Below are positions 38,123-39,989 of a stretch of 39,989 nucleotides of DNA, in pieces. The notes below the pieces were generated by a model. The model searched no databases and was not told the DNA's origin. It saw only the letters and a program-made list of their open reading frames with translations. The DNA comes from Nocardiopsis alborubida (GTDB taxonomy: Bacteria; Actinomycetota; Actinomycetes; Streptosporangiales; Streptosporangiaceae). The position numbers were made by a program, and so were the translations under genes. The DNA is taken from contig NZ_JAAXPG010000045.1 in the NCBI RefSeq assembly GCF_012396365.1, forward strand, positions 1 to 39,989. The letters are read 5' to 3'. Position 1 is the stretch's first letter; each line of letters starts with the position of its first letter.

Positions 38123-39924
38123 CCCCTCCCACCCCCCGCCCCCTGATGAGCGACCTGAGCCGCAGGCGCCTGCTCCGGGCGATCGGCATCGGCGCGGTCG
38201 GAGCGGCCGGCGCCGGCGTGCTCTCCTCCTGCGCGGGCGGCGACAACGCCTCGGGCGGAGCCGCGCAGTTCACCGGCGTCTTCGACTTCGACCTGGCCGC
38301 CCAGACGCGCAACGTCGCCGTGGAGGACGGCGCGCTGCTGATGAACTCCGTGTACGCCGACCTCTTCCTGCCCGCGGGCGCGTTCTACAACTGGGAGACC
38401 CACGAGTGGGACTACCTGCTCCTGGAGAACAGCGCCTGGGAGGGTGACGACCTCGTCGTGACCCTGCGCCCGGGCCTGAAGTGGAGCGACGGCACCGACC
38501 TGACCGCCGAGGACCTGCACCAGAACTACGCCATCCGGATCCTGGAGGCGCCCGCCTGGTCGGTGGGCTTCCCGCAGATCACCGAGCTGGAGCAGCTGGA
38601 CGACCTCAGCGTCCGCGCGCGCTTCGACAACCCCTTCCCGGGGATCGAGCTCCAGGTCGTCAAGCACCGGATCTTCTCCAAGTCGACCTACGGCGACTTC
38701 GGGGAGCGCGCGATCGCGATGGTGGCCGACGGCGTCCGCCAGGGCGACGACGAGCACACCGAGTTCAACGCCGAGTTCATCGAGTTCAACCCCGAGGAGA
38801 TCATCACCAGCGGCCCCTACACCTTCGACCGGGCCCAGATGTCGGACGCGCGGATCACCCTGGTGCGCGAGAGCACCGGCTACCAGGGAGAGGAGGTCGC
38901 CTTCGAGGAGGTGGTCGTCCACAAGGGGGACAACCGCCAGGCCTCCCTGCTCATCCAGCAGGGCGAGGTCGACTACTCGACCCTGGCCACCTCCGCCGCC
39001 GACCAGCAGGCCTTCCGCGGTGTCGAGGGGTTCCGGTGGATCGAGCACCCCGGCTACGACGGCTGCGGGCTGATGTTCAACTACGCGGCCAAGCCCGAAC
39101 TCAGGGACGTGCGGGTGCGCAAGGCGCTCAAGCACCTGCTCGACGGAGACCAGATCGGCCAGGTGGCGCGGGGCGAGGCCTACGACGGGGTGCGGTACTA
39201 CTCCGGGCTGGTCGACCTCCAGACCGAGCAGATCTTCACCCCCGAGGAGCTCGCGGAGTTCGCCGTCTACGACCATGACCTGGACCGGGCCACCGAACTG
39301 CTGGAGGAGGCGGGCTGGACCAAGGAGGACGGGGTCTGGCACACCGCCGAGGGCCAGGAGGCCAGCTACGAGATCATCGGCGTCGCGGGCTGGGGCGACT
39401 TCGAGCTGACCGCCACCCAGGTGGAGGAGGCCTGGAACGCCTTCGGGATCAGGACGACCGCGCGCAACGTGCCCGCGGACAACCCCTGGGGCATCTGGGC
39501 CGCAGGTGACTTCGAGGTGGCCGTGCGCCACTGGGGCAACCCGGAGATCCCGCAGTACTGGGGCGCCTTCCAGATGAACTTCCTGGTGGAGAACGCCCGC
39601 ACCGGCGAGAACCCGGGGCAGGACTTCGACCTGAAGGTGGACAGCCCCAGCCAGGGCGAGGTGGACCTGGAGGCGCTGGTCGAGGCCGCCAAGACCGCGC
39701 AGACCGAGGAGGAGCAGACCGAGGCCCTCAAGACGATGGCGATCGTCTTCAACGAGCTGCTGCCGCGCATCCCGATCTGGACCTACAAGTACCTGGCCCC
39801 GGCTCTGGAGGGCGTGCGGGTGGAGTCCTTCCCCGAGGACCACCCCGCCGCCCAGAACCAGATCTACCGGGACAACCACGTCATCCTGTCGCTGATGCAG
39901 GGCGGCCTGGAGGCGGCCGGGTAG
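38119..39924 (+). CDS. Peptide-class ABC substrate-binding lipoprotein (family 5), Tat-type signal
   Basis: The product (601 aa) is the extracytoplasmic receptor. The N-terminus contains SRRRLLRAIG (14-23), a twin-arginine motif, then a hydrophobic stretch and lipobox LSSC (C38), so it is probably Tat-exported and lipidated. The mature part is a family 5 solute-binding protein: LRPGLKWSDGTDLTAEDL, a KALKHLLDGDQIGQVARGEA segment and a C-terminal PRIPIWTYKYLAPALEGV. Many Trp/Tyr/Asp residues line such pockets in sugar-binding members. The start is TTG at 38119, favoured because GGAAAGGAAA precedes it and TTGA overlaps the previous stop; ATG at 38146 is the alternative. Substrate is unknown. Confidence 0.92.
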   Translation: MTPPTPRPLMSDLSRRRLLRAIGIGAVGAAGAGVLSSCAGGDNASGGAAQFTGVFDFDLAAQTRNVAVEDGALLMNSVYADLFLPAGAFYNWETHEWDYLLLENSAWEGDDLVVTLRPGLKWSDGTDLTAEDLHQNYAIRILEAPAWSVGFPQITELEQLDDLSVRARFDNPFPGIELQVVKHRIFSKSTYGDFGERAIAMVADGVRQGDDEHTEFNAEFIEFNPEEIITSGPYTFDRAQMSDARITLVRESTGYQGEEVAFEEVVVHKGDNRQASLLIQQGEVDYSTLATSAADQQAFRGVEGFRWIEHPGYDGCGLMFNYAAKPELRDVRVRKALKHLLDGDQIGQVARGEAYDGVRYYSGLVDLQTEQIFTPEELAEFAVYDHDLDRATELLEEAGWTKEDGVWHTAEGQEASYEIIGVAGWGDFELTATQVEEAWNAFGIRTTARNVPADNPWGIWAAGDFEVAVRHWGNPEIPQYWGAFQMNFLVENARTGENPGQDFDLKVDSPSQGEVDLEALVEAAKTAQTEEEQTEALKTMAIVFNELLPRIPIWTYKYLAPALEGVRVESFPEDHPAAQNQIYRDNHVILSLMQGGLEAAG

Positions 39925-39956
39925 GGGCGGGACGGCCCGGGGGGCCGGACTGGGGA

Positions 39957-39986
39957 CGGGGGCGGGGCCGTACGGCCCCGCCCCCG
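39957..39986. terminator. Hairpin after the receptor gene
   Basis: A 30-nt perfect inverted repeat centred on GTAC (arms beginning CGGGGGCGGGGCC at 39957) folds as a 13-bp stem with a four-base loop. It begins 33 bp after the receptor stop and probably ends the operon. Confidence 0.75.
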
Positions 39987-39989
39987 CTG

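Noticed and set aside
38116..39879. Minus-strand frame opposite the receptor gene, 587 aa
   Set aside because: Shadow of the substrate-binding protein gene; no motifs or ribosome site.

Overview
This window is high-GC actinobacterial chromosome. Support comes from strongly G/C-ending codons, many GTG starts and one TTG start, DUF1707, DUF4873, DUF6230/DUF6114, AfsR/SARP-type and septum-formation families, and short AT-rich promoter islands in a GC-rich background. A Nocardiopsis-like organism (Nocardiopsaceae) fits the gene content, but this is inference. The window is mostly chromosomal gene content. No integrase, complete transposon, phage module or CRISPR array was seen.

Layout. (1) 0.3-1.5 kb: a regulator that joins an IS30-type HTH to a MarR/GbsR domain, behind a cluster of GTTGCAA motifs, then a small hypothetical gene. 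(2) 1.6-11.8 kb: an oxidative lipid or sterol-like catabolic island. A minus-strand operon encodes an SDR, an AurF-type diiron oxygenase, a Baeyer-Villiger/flavin monooxygenase, a DUF4873 protein and an alpha/beta hydrolase. It diverges from a MerR regulator. Next come a ChoD-like GMC oxidoreductase and a divergent DUF6230-DUF6114 pair. Similar TGTGACAA-type operator sequences lie in both divergent promoters. Four tandem hairpins with a constant loop and covarying stems sit inside the operon. (3) 11.9-20.6 kb: a UvrD-type helicase with a RelE-like N-terminus, a DUF1707 protein, two SanA/YdcF paralogs around an unknown helical protein, and a DUF885 HExxxGH metalloprotein. (4) 20.7-25.2 kb: degenerate repeats, then rpiR-murQ for muropeptide recycling, divergent from a SARP-like regulator with a broken P-loop.

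(5) 25.3-29.1 kb: a lipoprotein plus ABC-2 exporter module lies between two tRNA-Lys(CTT) genes that differ by a single compensatory base pair. A near copy of the first tRNA's terminator follows the exporter. (6) 29.4-31.7 kb: three tandem lipoproteins of the septum-formation family, with 195 identical bases shared by copies 2 and 3. (7) 31.8-33.5 kb: a secreted tripeptidyl-aminopeptidase-like hydrolase.

(8) 33.7-39.99 kb: a tightly packed peptide-class ABC import operon (two permeases, two ATPases, a small membrane protein, a Tat-type lipoprotein receptor). Its upstream region carries a near-perfect DasR (dre-type) site and a separate 23-bp perfect palindrome of the kind used by sugar-responsive ROK repressors. 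Together with rpiR-murQ this suggests that the importer takes up amino-sugar or other oligosaccharides rather than peptides. This is the most interesting hypothesis in the window, along with the uncharacterised oxidative operon and its constant-loop hairpin array.

All calls come from reading the sequence and from memory of families. No database search was run.
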